A DNA stretch of 64,000 nt, taken from the NCBI GenBank assembly GCA_021432635.1, contig MU270038.1, positions 806,001 through 870,000 of the forward strand, in the 5' to 3' direction. A program made the translations under genes and the position numbers. The stretch comes from Thozetella sp. PMI_491. Its lineage: Eukaryota > Ascomycota > Sordariomycetes > Chaetosphaeriales > Chaetosphaeriaceae. Under the pieces are notes generated by a model that did no database searches, was not told the DNA's origin, and saw only the letters and a program-made list of their open reading frames with translations. How positions within the stretch are numbered: position 1 is the stretch's first letter; every line of letters starts with the position of its first letter. Below are positions 1-11,385 of the stretch, one piece after another.

Positions 1-690
1 AACGCAGCGAACAGCGCTGACTTGAAGCTGCGGGGATCGAGAGTTACATGTAGACGGCAAATCCTACACCGGCTTCCCCACCTCCGTTTCTTATTCTATG
101 CCACCCTTACTTAGTCTTAGTCATTCTGCATCGCTATCGAGCCGATCACTTGCAGATTCACAGAAGTATCGATACGGAATCGGCAGAACCAGTGCGGCAT
201 CGGAAGCAGCGGGAAAGGGGGCGACGCCATCGTTGTTGTCCAAGGATCGAATTGCAGCATGGTTCCAGCGGACTATATACACCTTCACTATAGCGGGTAT
301 GCATAGTGAACTCGCAACTGCCATGTTCTAGCAGTCTATTCCCGCGCGATGTTGTGCCAAGACTTGCGGCTCAGCAGAGGAGCTCAAAGTAAACAATGAA
401 GCTAGCTACCCCTAAAAGCTGGCCTTGGCGCCCGTCAGCATCCGCCTCACCAGTCGCTATGGCTACACGACATATACCCAAAGAATCGCCAGAATCACAG
501 TACCACGCGCGCACACAAGAGGCAGTGAGAAGTTATGCGTAGTGTAAATTGTATAATAGCTTGTACCAAGAACCGGAGACCTAGGCTACAACGAGAATGA
601 CATCGACTTGGTGACTCCCCATGATTAAACTGACTTATGTGTTAAACATTTTACTAAGCCAGGTCGCAGACTGGTTACAGAATAGTACAT
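1..690. other. Intergenic, no gene seen
   Basis: Open frames here are all under 80 codons, on both strands, with no recognisable protein motif or splice-supported extension. The right end is the 3' flank of the secreted-protein gene on the minus strand. Confidence 0.5.
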
Positions 691-1940
691 TTACGACAGG
701 CCAGGGAGAGTGACGGGCGAGGCGCCGTTGCTGCCGAGGCTCAGCGCGATGGCGGGGGCGAAGGCGGTAAGGGCGGACGTGTTGGTGTTCATGTTACCCA
801 GAGCGCCCACGATACCGGCGAGCAGAGGGCTGAGCTGGGTAGCGTTGACGACATTGGCGGGCATCGATCCCAGGGCTGTTGTTCAGTTAGCTGAGCCTGC
901 AACACGGATGCACAAGAGATTGGGAGGCATTTACAAATGGTAGCGCTGAACTTGCTCAGCACGTTGAGAACGGCCTGCAGCAGGTCGCTGATGAGCTGGA
1001 GCGAAGAGACGGCGTTTCCGAGGTTCAGGATGGTGGTCACAGGACCAGAGTTGCCGGTGCTAGGGACGCCACTGCCCGAGCCACCAATGCCAACATTGAC
1101 ATTCAAGCCGCCGGACGAGCCCATAAGATTCTGGAGGAGGGGCAGAAGGCTTTGGAGGTTGGTCGTAAGGCCGTTAAGCGTGTTGCCCAGGCTGTTAGTG
1201 ACGCCACCGAGACTGTTGCCGATATTGGGGAGGCCGCTCGTGAGGCTGCTAAGGCCGGGCAGGTTGAGCAAGTTGCTCAAGCCGGGCAGGTTGAGGCTGC
1301 CGGGCTTGCTCAGAAGGCTGCTCAGGGCCGGGGAGATGAGGTTGCCAATACCATCCAGCGGGTTGGTGACCCCGGTGCTGGGGGGAGGAACGCCGCTCAG
1401 GAGGCCGGGGATCGAGGCAGTCATCTGCGGGACCTGGGCCAGAGTGGTGTTGAGGGCCTGCAACTGCGCGACGATGCCGGGAATGGCCTGCAGGACCTGC
1501 AGCTGGCTGACCGGCGGGTGGCTGATGCTGTCAAGAAGCTGCACTAAAGAGAGGCAAAAAGAGTTTGCGATTAGAGGAACTGCCCAGATTCTAGGGATGT
1601 TTCCAGTTGCTGGATGTGCACATACCGGTCTTATCAGAGATGTCGCACACCTTCTTGACATAATTGCGGAAGTTATTGAACTTGTTGACAGCGTTGAGGC
1701 CGAGGAGGGCACCTATGGTAGGAAGGTTGAGGTCTTCCCCCTCCTTACCAGCCACGGCATCACTGGCGGCATCGGCGCGGATCTCGATCTCCTGGCCCTA
1801 AATACTGTTAGCCTAAGAGCTGAGGTGGTGCTGTCGCCAGTGGTATATAGGGAAAGGATACTTACGAGATGCGGAGCCGCGAGGGCTCCTCCGAGCATGC
1901 CGGAGGCGTGGATGATGGAAAGAGCAACGGCGGCCTTCAT
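691..1940 (-). CDS. Secreted Leu/Gly/Asn/Ser-rich repetitive protein, function unknown
   Basis: Four-exon model: complement(691..875, 935..1543, 1626..1797, 1866..1940), 346 aa. The introns are 59, 82 and 68 bp, all GT..AG, and the frames join exactly (phases 0, 1, 1). Residues 1-22 are a signal peptide (MKAAVALSIIHASGMLGGALAA). Residues 26-110 look like a globular helical stretch containing the cysteine of VKKVCDIS. From about residue 125 to 265 the chain is low complexity, made of short variants of LPGLSNLL, LTSGLPNIGNSL and NSLGNTLNGL, then a Gly/Ser-rich stretch. The C-terminus, LSLGSNGASPVTLPGLS, is hydrophobic and lacks a clear GPI signal. The N-terminal part vaguely recalls hydrophobic surface-binding proteins, but I cannot assign a family. 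A cell-wall or surface role is inference. The long open frame on the opposite strand (937-1971) is a by-product of codon bias. Confidence 0.75.
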
Positions 1941-3569
1941 TTTTGATTCTGGGAAGAGAGAGAAGGAGTGAATCTATCTTTCTCGGCTAGGGAAAGTCTA
2001 AGGCTGAAGGTCCAAGCTAATGATTGCTGCTCTAAGGCTGGTGAGGTTTCTCGGTTCTACGGACGCGAGGTCTCGCCTACTCTTATAGGGATAGGGACAT
2101 GATCCAAGCTCTCCCAAAGCTTCCCCGGCACAGGATACCCAAACAGCGCATCGCGAATCACGACACCTTGGTGCCCCCATGTGGTGACCTCGGCCTAACT
2201 TTCGGCGGCCGGAGATCGAGGGGGCACGGCGACGGGAATGGGGAGGTGGTTGACCAGCCAAGGAACTGACAAGCAACGAGCCCCTTTTTGGAGAGAGATA
2301 GCCACGGCAATGTTTACCGGCCCCAACCGCCCCGCTAACAAACACCAAATAGCAGGTCCCAAGGAAAACGGTTTGCAAACGCCCTGGCGCTAGAACCTGC
2401 GGGTGAGCTCAACGGCCTCGCTGTCTCAGATTCGCGAAACCGCGGAACGCTGGAAGAATGCGGTACAGAAGACACACTTGATCGACGGTTCCTGTGGAAT
2501 GGGCAATCGGCACCTATGAGACGACCGTTAAGGCATCGGCCCTTATCGTCCAACGGCGGGCCAGCTGGAACGAGACCCGGCTTCAACTGCCGCAATAAGC
2601 TGCCTGCAAAAAGGAGACGTCATTATCACGATACGCCACCATGAGACACTCTATTTGACGTCTGGACCTCTAAAGCCTCGGCGTCGAAGACCCTCGTGCT
2701 CCGCTGGAGAAGCAAGGAGTACGTAAGACGTCTACGAGCTTCAGGAGATGAGGGAACCACGGCCGTGCCCTGTCGTCCAATCCCTACACACATGGCAGCC
2801 CCCCGTATACCTGGTGTTATACCCACGAGACGTCGTCTGCATTCCGGCTGGCATCCCCCCAGCGTGACGCTTTCCAGGACATCCGCGATGTCCAGGCCCA
2901 GCCAGGTCCCGGGCCCCCGTGCCTCCTGTGCAGCATGGCGGCCTTGGCTGGGAAAGCGAGGGGCAGGCATATGCGCGACGTAACAGGGCAAAACCTGCCA
3001 CCGCGACTCGCCATTGGCTATGATAGGTGGGCAGGCTGCGCACATAACACTGAGAAACACGTGAAGGAATTCCAAGGGCTGGGAGCAAGGCCCTATTTGG
3101 GAGACATGAGCGGGTTGTCTGCTTGGATCGGCCGTGGGGTTGCTTATCCTGGGACCCCTTATCCTCGTGGCCTGCCTATACTGGGGGCCTTTTCTTCGTC
3201 GCCGATGACGTCGAATATGGTGATAAGGCCGTCTTATGTAACTATTACGGGCACTCTGCTCAATAGGGGCACTGCACGTCTTCATTAGAAGCGCGGGCGG
3301 AGAGAATGGCGGCCTCGAACCAGGGAGGCTCGGCGTAGAGATGCGATCGACGATCACACATGTAAGGAACCAAGACGGGGTAAGCCGGGAAGTATACACG
3401 GCCGGCAAGAGCTGCCCAGCCTGTGAGAGGAGGCTCGAAATATCGAACGGCAGGCCCGTGAGTCAACCGATGATAGCAAAAGCCTAACGATGTTTCTCCC
3501 TTGATACGTAAAGCCTATCACGGCCGTTTACGCACATTAGGCCTGCTTGGCGCCGCCGACAACCCGGGT
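1941..3569. other. Intergenic, no supported gene
   Basis: Overlapping frames occur on both strands, the longest being 260 codons on the minus strand at 2626-3408. Their predicted proteins are Arg/Pro/Ser-rich, have no motif I recognise, and overlap equally good frames on the other strand. I see no transposon or tRNA signature. An orphan gene is possible but unsupported. Confidence 0.4.
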
Positions 3570-4405
3570 TCAGGCGTCCTTACGTGCGAGCGCAATGCAA
3601 CTAAACCGGAGATCCTTTCCACCTGCATCCCTCTCTAGTCTGATGAGCCGCCTCAGCCCGAGATCCAGGGCCGCGGAGCTCAGGAGATCATCCTCGTCGC
3701 CTAGGAGGCCTCGATCCAGGGGCCCTCTCCTGGATCCCTCCAGCTCCCACAGATGGCCATCGTTGCCCCTGACGAAAGCCACAAAGTGCTGCCCCATCCT
3801 CGACCCCTCGTCGATAGTCTGTGGGCTTGAGTCACCCATACGTGCTACTGACTGGTGGGCATGCTCAAACCCTTCGCTGTCGTAGAGCATCTGGGCGCGC
3901 TCAGCCATCTTCAGTGGCAAAGCGGCGGTGCGAATCTCATCAAACAAGCTACCAGGGGTTATGAACCGGGCCGTAGGCCCATTTATAGCGCAGTGGAGCA
4001 GCCCGATGGAACCACAGGCGTGTCCGATGGTCTGCTTGAACCATATGACGGGCTCTTCTGGGCCAGCCCCGGGGTAGACGGCCGGCCTGTCGGCATCTTC
4101 GGCGCAACGGTCCCGGTCCCAAGCCGCGGTAAAGGGAATGATTACGAGTAGGGCGAGTACGGGGCGGGGAATGTGGGTGAGCAGCTCGGGCTCGTCTAGA
4201 GAATAGACGTCGTAAAAGGCGAGCTCGTCGGATAGGCCTAGCTTTGCTGCCAGTAGGTTCATGACTTCTGGGTTGTTTTCTGCCCCGTGTGAGTAATCAC
4301 TGCCGAACTATGCCACGCAGATCGAGGTAATGTCGGGACTCTCCACATACCCAGCACTTCAAAGTGCTTCTGGCCATCCCTCATCTCTGTGCGGCCGGGT
4401 TCCAT
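3570..4405 (-). CDS. Ubiquitin carboxyl-terminal hydrolase, UCH family (peptidase C12)
   Basis: Two exons: complement(3570..4279, 4351..4405), 254 aa, with a 71-bp intron that splits the Glu codon of FEVLENNPEV. This is a cysteine protease that removes small adducts from the ubiquitin C-terminus; the yeast relative is Yuh1 and the human one UCH-L3. The family blocks are clear: ENNPEVMNLLAAKLGL (19-34), EEPVIWFKQTIGHACGS (about 93-109), GQHFVAFVRG (about 181-190) and DLRFSCIALA near the end. Oxyanion Gln101, nucleophile Cys107 and general base His183 are present. The position of the usual catalytic Asp (ELDG in UCH-L3) reads ELEG, so Glu199 stands there. The length fits the single-domain UCH group, with no UCH37-type tail. 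The ATG at 4405 is the first in frame before the conserved block. Confidence 0.88.
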
Positions 4406-5768
4406 GATGCCTGGGTCCAAGTCCGAAACGTGATAGACTGTGGCGATAGTGAGGAGATAGTGATGGGAGGGTCCTGCATGCGGATTGTCGACGACGATGC
4501 GGCGTGTCAACAACAACGAGGTGGCCGGCCGGCCAAGAATCTTACTGTTTGGTCTAGAGAGTGTGGTCCCCGTGACTCCAAGAGAGCTAGCTTACACGGC
4601 GACCAAGTACCTATTCCTCGGGCTGTCGGATGCTTTTGATTGTTATTTTTATATTTTTTTTTACTGGAAAAGGTGGTTGATTTGGTTAGCTCCCTGGGTG
4701 CAACTTGCTCCTTCAGTCTAGAAAAGCGGCCATCCCTGCCTACCGTACCTCACCTTAGGCAGCTAGTCGCACACGTCAGTTAAGAGGCTCTCTGGTGCGG
4801 GGCAGGGCGTTTCGGCCTGCAGATGGATGGCTGCAACTAGGCATGTTTGCTTCCCGAATCTGCCTAGGGTCAGCGCCACAATAGGCGTCCTGCATAGTCG
4901 CGACCCACCGAACGATGCTCTATGCTCCAACGAGATCGACACAAGCTGCCCTTTAACGACAACTCCCAAACGGCCAAACTTTCACCGGATTGTCCATGTA
5001 GGCAATGGGAAAGATCTGTTTATCATGTACGGCTGTCCACGGTAGATAGAACAAGGATGTTTGCAAAACGCCTCGTTCTGTTTGCAAGATGAATCCCCCA
5101 TTCTGCTATATGAGTGATCTCTGGCCCGATATGGAGCGGTCATTCAAGCCTTTGGCTAGCCTTGCCTAAGAGGGGCGCGAGTAACTCAAAGAAGTGATTC
5201 TTTTTGAAAGCAAATACGGTGTGAGACTGCTGAGGGATTGTAAATTAAACATCTTTTTTGCTGTTGTCGCAGTGTCGCAGCTAGCTTCACTACCTAGACA
5301 TGCCGAGATATTGAGGAAGGCTTTGTCTGATGAGCCGAGCGCCATCGCTTCGCCCCGTGCTCGGCATTAAGCAACATTATAGGATAGATGTAGTGGACAT
5401 CGGTTTAACTTGCGAGTTTCTTTTTCCCTTTCCTTCTTTCTTTCCCCTCTCCCTCTCCCTTTGGGGCCCGTCTCTTGCCCATTTAACCCCCCGATCGCTG
5501 TCTTGCTACCTGTTGTCCCAGTCATTGATTCCGTCTGAAACCAAGACACTCGTATGCTCAGGGCCATCCCAATTGACTAATATATTCTCGACACTTTCCA
5601 CTATCACGAGGCCTCGTTGTCTGGGAAGGGGAGCGCTGCCTCGAGTCTGTTTGTTGACGAGGCTTGTCTCGTATTGTCGGCGAGACTGATTCTCAAATGA
5701 GGAAGCGTAAACTGAACCATGCTGCCGGATCGGGGGCTTGGTTGAGGAACAAGTGAGAGGATGGGATC

Positions 5769-5775
5769 TATATAA
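5769..5775 (+). promoter_or_regulatory. TATA-like box (TATATAA)
   Basis: TATATAA lies about 180 bp before the ATG at 5952, and a pyrimidine-rich leader follows. It fits a core promoter for the secreted-protein gene but is untested. Confidence 0.4.
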
Positions 5776-5854
5776 CCCTCAGTTCTCATCTCTCCAAATC
5801 TGTTTTTTTTTCTCGACATCCACAGAAACACTTCACCACAGCCACATTCCCATT

Positions 5855-5890
5855 CCCACTCCCACTCCCACTCCCACTCCCACTCCCACT
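5855..5890 (+). repeat. Hexanucleotide microsatellite (CCCACT)6
   Basis: There are six perfect tandem copies of CCCACT in the presumed 5' leader of the gene at 5952, about 60 bp before its start codon. Confidence 0.95.
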
Positions 5891-5951
5891 TCTACATACA
5901 ACTCGATTCCGACCGAATCTTCAATTCCTCGTAACCTTCATCACCTCCAAG

Positions 5952-6529
5952 ATGGCTCTCGATATCCTTGCTTTGATTCAGCTCTTGGTCGTCATTTGTG
6001 CTGCCGCTCCCGCTCCAGTCTGGGGGCCCGCGTCAGTCGCACCTGCTGGCCCCATTATCGTCCCGCAAGACAGCCTCGATAGTTATACGAACCAATATAC
6101 GACTACTCTCCGCTGCACCTACACCACTGAAACTGGCGTGGTGGGGGAAACCACAGTCGCTTCCGGGGTAAGTCACCAACCGTTGCTCTTCTCCGCTTAG
6201 ACACCGAGTCCTGACGTGCCCGCCAGGCTACTTGCAATTTTGTGGCTGTCGCGAATGTCGAGAGTATCAAATACGTGACCAGTGCTTCTTGCATATCCGA
6301 GGAAACTCATACCATCTCAGAGGAGCATGTCGCCAGCGTGGCTGAGACCCCTGTGGTGCCGGAGACCCAGGCGACGCCATCGACCTCTGTGGTGCCAGCG
6401 GCCCCGGCGGTGCCATCGACCCCTGTGGTGCCGGCGACCAATGGGAATGGTGGGGCCGCCGCCGCCGCTGCTGCTGCCGGAAACGATGGTGCCGCTGCCG
6501 CTGCCGCTGCCGCTGCCGCTACCCACTAA
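5952..6529 (+). CDS. Small secreted protein with Val/Pro/Thr and poly-Ala tail
   Basis: Two exons: 5952..6167 and 6227..6529, 172 aa; the 59-bp intron is in phase 0 between VASG and ATCNF. Residues 1-19 or so form a signal peptide (MALDILALIQLLVVICAAA). A short core (about 25-105) contains three cysteines in the contexts TLRCTYT, GATCNF and SASCIS. It is followed by imperfect repeats of the type VVPETQATPS / VVPAAPAVPS / VVPATN, then a Gly/Ala stretch with two alanine runs, ending in ATH. There is no GPI signal or known domain. The TATA-like box and the (CCCACT)6 leader upstream support expression. Function is unknown; a surface or extracellular role is inferred only from the signal peptide. 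Confidence 0.72.
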
Positions 6530-8548
6530 TAAGAACAACTCGCTCTGATGGTTCTACATCAAGCCTACTTCCCCTTTGTCTTTCGGTTCGGATCTAATTG
6601 GTTGACTGTTGAGTTTCTCGGGATACCACTCGACTGTCTGGTTTGCGGACAGGCAGCTTCGTTTGGCTTCAGCTTTGGGGGTACGGAAGGGTGGCAGTGG
6701 GAACTAATGGACGACTTTACTTTCCCGAGGTTTTTTTCTAGCAGAAATTCCTCCTCGAGGCTTTCTCCCTTTTTGGAATAATACATTAATTTTGGCTGCA
6801 CACCTATTGCTCGTCCTAGCGCCGCGTGAGCTTTTACTCTCCCATTTTATGAAGCTACCCAGGGGATAGAATGCACCATTAAAAATCTTGGTCTTCTAGC
6901 GATACTGACACTTGCGAGATCTCGCACCAGATCCTGAGCTACGGCGGCCCAGCCTGGGGGTTCGCTCTCGTTCGCACCCACCGGCTCTGCTGAGATATCC
7001 CGGGATTCTTCTTGAGCAAATTTTCCTCTCTGTCGAATGTTCCAACCTATTTTTAATCTATTCTCGGCTGTCCGTCCTCTTCGGTATTTACCTGTTCTGC
7101 CCTGAACAACTAGTCATCTCGGCCCGCTTCGCTTTTTGGGAACTCCAGAGATTGGCCCAAGCTCCCAACCTATAACGACTCCTACCTACCTATAACGACG
7201 CTTTCACTGGAAGAGCCTAACGCGACCCACCCCCGCAAAAAAGCCTGGACCCTTCCTTTCTAGGCCCCACAGGGAGGAAGCCGCCTGCCCACCCAAACCA
7301 ACGTCATATGCGTGAGATGACACCGTCATGACCGCCGTCGCCTTTCCCTCAAGGAGCCCATTGAGGCCAGATTTGTGGTACGAGTCGTCTCCCTCCAGCC
7401 TCTAGGCGCGCTCTAGATTGATTAGAATTCGATGCCCTTACGGGTCCATAGCACCGATTACCTTATACCTAGGTAGCCACTGTCGTACCGTAGCAAAGAG
7501 AAAGTCCGGTGCCTGCGACAGCTCTAGTTCCGCGCCTGCAGTTCGGGGCAGGAACAAGGACGAAATCAGTGGAAACGGAAATTGCGCCATTATCTCTCTA
7601 CACAGTGCTCCTTCACTGCGAACTGATTGAGAATAGGGCCTGGGCCATTGAGCAGAAAAGAGGGCAAGCATCTGTGTGAAGCCCCTCTAGCTCTTGCTCC
7701 GGCCGTCATCACCTCACCATTGGCGCTCCCTGCCTTGCCTGCCTAGCCACAAAGTATAAACCATAATCTAGCATACTAGCTGCACGCGGAACACCCCAGA
7801 TTCGCACCATCCACTTTATCTCCTCGCATCGACCGCCCTTAGCAGGACTCTCTCGATCGCCGCCTTCTGGTTGGCCGTGGTGATCCGCATCGCCCCATCC
7901 CGGTGACTTCACCTTTCGGGCGGGGTCAATCCCCTCACGAAACTACCGTGCGACTTGACAAAGGTCGCGTGTACATGAAGCCACCTTCTATGACCATCAG
8001 CACTGCGCTCGAGCCAACAGGTGTCCCCTAAGTATTAGCTACTCCGCCATGACATCAGGTCTCTTGCCTTTTCCCCAACTCGTAGAGGCTAGCAATCCAC
8101 CGCAGGCGTATCAGCGACCTCTCCTGCGGGTAGTCTCATGCAATGGCCATTTGATAGTATCGGAATTGCGTCTCTAATTGGTGAGATCACCAAGCCTGAT
8201 GAAAACTTACCCAATAGATTAAGGCAGCTCCGGGTCGAATGGAACTCGTTGCCGTCCTGAATAAGCAGTAGGCCAGTCTCCCATGCCCGGGCCCTGGCGC
8301 CTTCTACCTCGCTGCCAAAGGGCAAACAAAGCCCGGGCCCTGCTGATCTAGCAACTTACATATATATCGGTCGTTGACCCCGCTCCCACCTCATGCTCTC
8401 CATTGCCCCTTTCGCCTTCTCGATCTCTTTCCTCCCAGAAACATACTTGTCACGCATTCTGACCTACATCAAACAAACCCTCCTTCTCTCCAATCCCCAC
8501 ACCATAGTACTCACCAAGCCTCTACCCAACTTACCAGCATACCTCAAT
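6530..8548. other. Gene-poor 2-kb intergenic region
   Basis: Only short frames (under 90 codons) occur, and none is recognisable. The right end holds the promoter and leader of the small gene at 8549, including a TATATAT stretch near 8358-8366. I see no repeat family or RNA gene. Confidence 0.4.
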
Positions 8549-8856
8549 ATGGCCGACTCCGCTGCTGCGAATAACTCTTTCCGCTCCGAGCGGTCCAACT
8601 CGGCGTCCTCCGCTGGCTCTGCCCCATCTCCCAGAAGAGTGAGCGTTGCCTAATATTCATATTTGCCCGCTAGGCATCTGTTCTAATGCTGAATGTGTTC
8701 CAGGGATCTAGCGGTCTCTTCGAGAGCCTGCAGGCGCAGAAGCGCAACCCTGACCCTGCTCACATGGCCCGGCGACAGAGCCTTCACGACCAGCGGCCGG
8801 AGCCCGGCGTGTTTGGCAAGATGTGGAACAAGTATAGCATGCCCTCTCGTCCCTAA
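8549..8856 (+). CDS. Small conserved fungal protein, Ser-rich N-terminus
   Basis: Two exons: 8549..8638 and 8704..8856, 80 aa, with a 65-bp phase-0 intron after SPRR. The N-terminal 30 residues are Ser/Ala-rich. The second exon carries SGLFESLQAQKRN (33-45), ARRQSLHDQ (about 51-59) and PGVFGKMWNKY (about 63-73). This layout (GLF..LQ.QKRN...ARR.S...GF.G.MW) recurs in tiny fungal proteins often annotated as conidiation- or stress-related. That recollection is weak and no function is claimed. The reading frame is open upstream to 8393, but the ATG at 8549 gives the expected compact protein and directly follows a purine-poor leader. Confidence 0.62.
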
Positions 8857-9801
8857 CCTCTGAATCAAGACTAATCCAAGGCAACTACAGCTGGGTCCAC
8901 GGAACGACCAGCCAGAAATAAACGGGGCGGGGTTGGCAGCGAGAACCCATCGTGTTGTACGATAGACGTAGTATGTGCCGAAGTAGCAAAGCGGATCCCA
9001 GGAAGGGAAGGTCGTATTATCCAGGATGATATTATATATTCGCTCGATGTTCTCAAAAAAATTGCTTGAATATCCTTATGACGTCCTTGGTACTCGGAAC
9101 TCGAAGTTGTTCGTTCTCTCTTCCGCGAAGGAGGCGAGCTACGGGCTAATGATTATATATTTCCGAAAGCCATCGTGGAATCCGTGGGCTGGGAGGCTTC
9201 CATTTCTAGGCGTAGCTACTTCAGGGATGCTCCTGCAGCAAACCAAGAGTCTGTGATGTAACGATTAGTTCTGGCATAAACATCCTGGTGAAAGGTGACA
9301 AGACTGTGATGAAGCTTGCATGTATCGTAAGGACCGGGCAGGTATGCTGGGCTTCGGCGGGGTACGGCCGGAGTAGCCTATTGGGCGAGGTTACGGGAAT
9401 CGTACAAGATGGGTAGAATGGGTTACCGTGCAACAAATGCATGGAAGAGTGGCTTGTAGCAAGGCAAGGTCACGGGAATGCGGTAGAAACATCCGGATGG
9501 GCTCGGGTCCAAGTGGAGGGATGGAAAAAGAATGTGTGGTCATTACGAAAAGCCTTATGAGGTGAAGTCATGGCGGACCCTATGAACTGAAGACCGGGAG
9601 ATAAAGGAAGACCATTTCATCACCTGTGCTTTGCCATAGCACCCGTTCGCTGGAAAAGCAAGTTGCCGGAATAACTTTTTCCACCACGCATCTCCCGTAC
9701 GTCCCAAAAAATAAAAGCCCGAGATAAGCATGGCCGTAAAACTCCCTCCACACGGAGATGAAATGGTGGTATTGCTTGGGTGTTCATTAGGCTGCGGCAA
9801 A
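8857..9801. other. Intergenic, no gene seen
   Basis: This lies between two convergent 3' ends. It contains only short frames and AT-rich patches (for example about 9025-9065) that fit 3' UTR sequence. Confidence 0.45.
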
Positions 9802-11385
9802 CTAGATCCGGTGCTTCTCGCTCTCTGTTTCCAAGAATCATGATTAGCTGGACAGCCAGATAGGTGCGTTACGGTCGGGGGTGTTGAGGCTCACCAAGAC
9901 GCGAATAGAGCATATAGAGCGCCATACGGTTGCATTCCTCCGTTCCTGTGATCGTGACCAGCCGCTCGTTGCTATTGTCCTGTGGCTCGTTAATCTTAAT
10001 CACACTGCCGCTGACCTGTCGAATCTCGTTGATCTTGGCACCGCCCTTGCCAATGATGGCACCGACCATGTCGTTGGGGATGTAGATCTGCTGGGTCAGA
10101 GGAGCGCCCGGCATGGCAGGGCCGCCACCCTGGACAGGTTGGCCATGCTGGCCAACGTGAGGCTGCTGGGGGCCGCCGTGGGCCGCCGGATGTTGCTGCA
10201 TATGCGGAGCGGGACCATAACCGCCCGCCGACTGACCTCCGTAGTGCATGGGCATGGGCTGGTTCGGGTGCGGCTGGGCGGCCTGGCCATACGCCGGCTG
10301 GCCATAGGGACCGGGCGGGAAGTGGCGGGGGTTGGGACCGCGACCGAAATTGTTGTAGTTTTCACGGTTGCCGTAGTTGCCTCCTGCCGGCTGAGGAGCA
10401 TACGGTACAACCTGCATGCCACCGGGGACGGCACCGGCCGGTCCGCCGCTGCGGGTCGCATAGGCCGAGGCGGCAGGTCCACCGAAGCGCTCGTTCAGCT
10501 GCTCAAGCAGGGTGCTACCCACGTAATAAGTCGCGATATGAACGGCGTCCGCTACGCCCATAACAACCAGGGAGCGCTCGGTCGAGAGGGGAAGGCAGGA
10601 ATCCGAGGCGTTCAGCCGGGCTCCAGAGGCTTCCTGAATCTCCTTGATCCGGCTGCCTCCCTTGCCAATAATGGATCCGATGAGAATGTGGGGGATGAGC
10701 AGGCGAAGGGGGTACGTCTTGGAGTGCGCGTCAGACGTCTCGGAGAGAGGCTCATTGTTGAGTGTCCGAATGATCAAGCCGAATGCCTGTGCGCGTTAGC
10801 TTGATGAGCTACCGACTAAGGGTATGTGAGGTTTTCGTAACGACTTACCTTTGCGACGGCATCGACGATGCCACTGACGGTAAGGATGCGCTCCACAGCG
10901 CCCTTCTGGTAGTCGCTGACTGTACACTTCGCTCCCGACAGCTGGCGAATCTTAGATACGTTCTCGCCGCCCTTGCCAATTATGGTGGCAGCTTCGGGGC
11001 TGGAGATCACAGCTCGGATGTGAATCCAGGCGGTCTCGTCGTGGCTGTTCGCCGGGGGGCTCGATTGGGTGTTCACCACGTGGCCGCTCGCAGTGGCGGT
11101 AAGGGGTTTCGACTCAGAGGCATCGTGAGCCGAAGAGTCGGCTTGAGAATCCCTATCCGACTTCACTCCATTCGTCTTTGAGGTGCCATTCGACTCGGGC
11201 AGTGGAGGTAATGACGAGATGCCGGAGTCGCCGTTGCTCTCGGGGAGGATGTCTTTGACCTCATCGTCACCCTTGATCACCTTGTCGAGCGCAGGTCGCT
11301 TGGCTTCAGGCTGGTCATTGCGGGAGGGAGATGAAGCCTCCTCGAGGGGCCGCTTGGTCGAGGTTGGCTGAGGTGAGGCCGACAT
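9802..11385 (-). CDS. Triple KH-domain RNA-binding protein (PCBP/Rnc1/Pbp2-like)
   Basis: Three exons: complement(9802..9824, 9895..10786, 10849..11385), 483 aa. It is a poly(C)-binding-type RNA regulator; relatives (PCBP/hnRNP K, fission yeast Rnc1, yeast Pbp2) bind mRNAs to control stability and translation. Three KH domains are visible, each with its GXXG loop: about 117-190 (IIGKGGENVSKI), about 203-277 (IIGKGGSRIKEI, GKGG near 220) and about 408-478 (IIGKGGAKINEI). The first 110 residues are acidic and Ser-rich with KRP-type basic patches. A Gly/Pro/Gln/His-rich linker (about 280-405) separates KH2 and KH3. The last coding exon is only 23 bp and encodes the end ESEKHRI. Reading through the final GTGAGC donor would instead append GEPQHPRP, so the splice is preferred. 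Confidence 0.88.

Larger units (their letters stand above)
4406..5951. other. Intergenic between UCH and a secreted-protein gene
   Basis: No open frame here has recognisable content. A pyrimidine-rich tract (about 5420-5465) and the promoter and 5' leader of the gene at 5952 fill the right half. Confidence 0.45.

Noticed and set aside
937-1971. 344-codon open frame on the plus strand
   Set aside because: It lies antisense to the spliced secreted-protein gene, its product is Arg/Leu/Pro-rich without motifs, and the minus strand has a signal peptide and three good introns.
2626-3408. 260-codon frame on the minus strand
   Set aside because: No recognisable motif, an Arg/Pro/Ser-rich composition, and equally open frames on the other strand. 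Not enough to call a gene.
9881-10804. 307-codon frame on the plus strand
   Set aside because: It is an exact shadow of the KH-domain gene on the minus strand.
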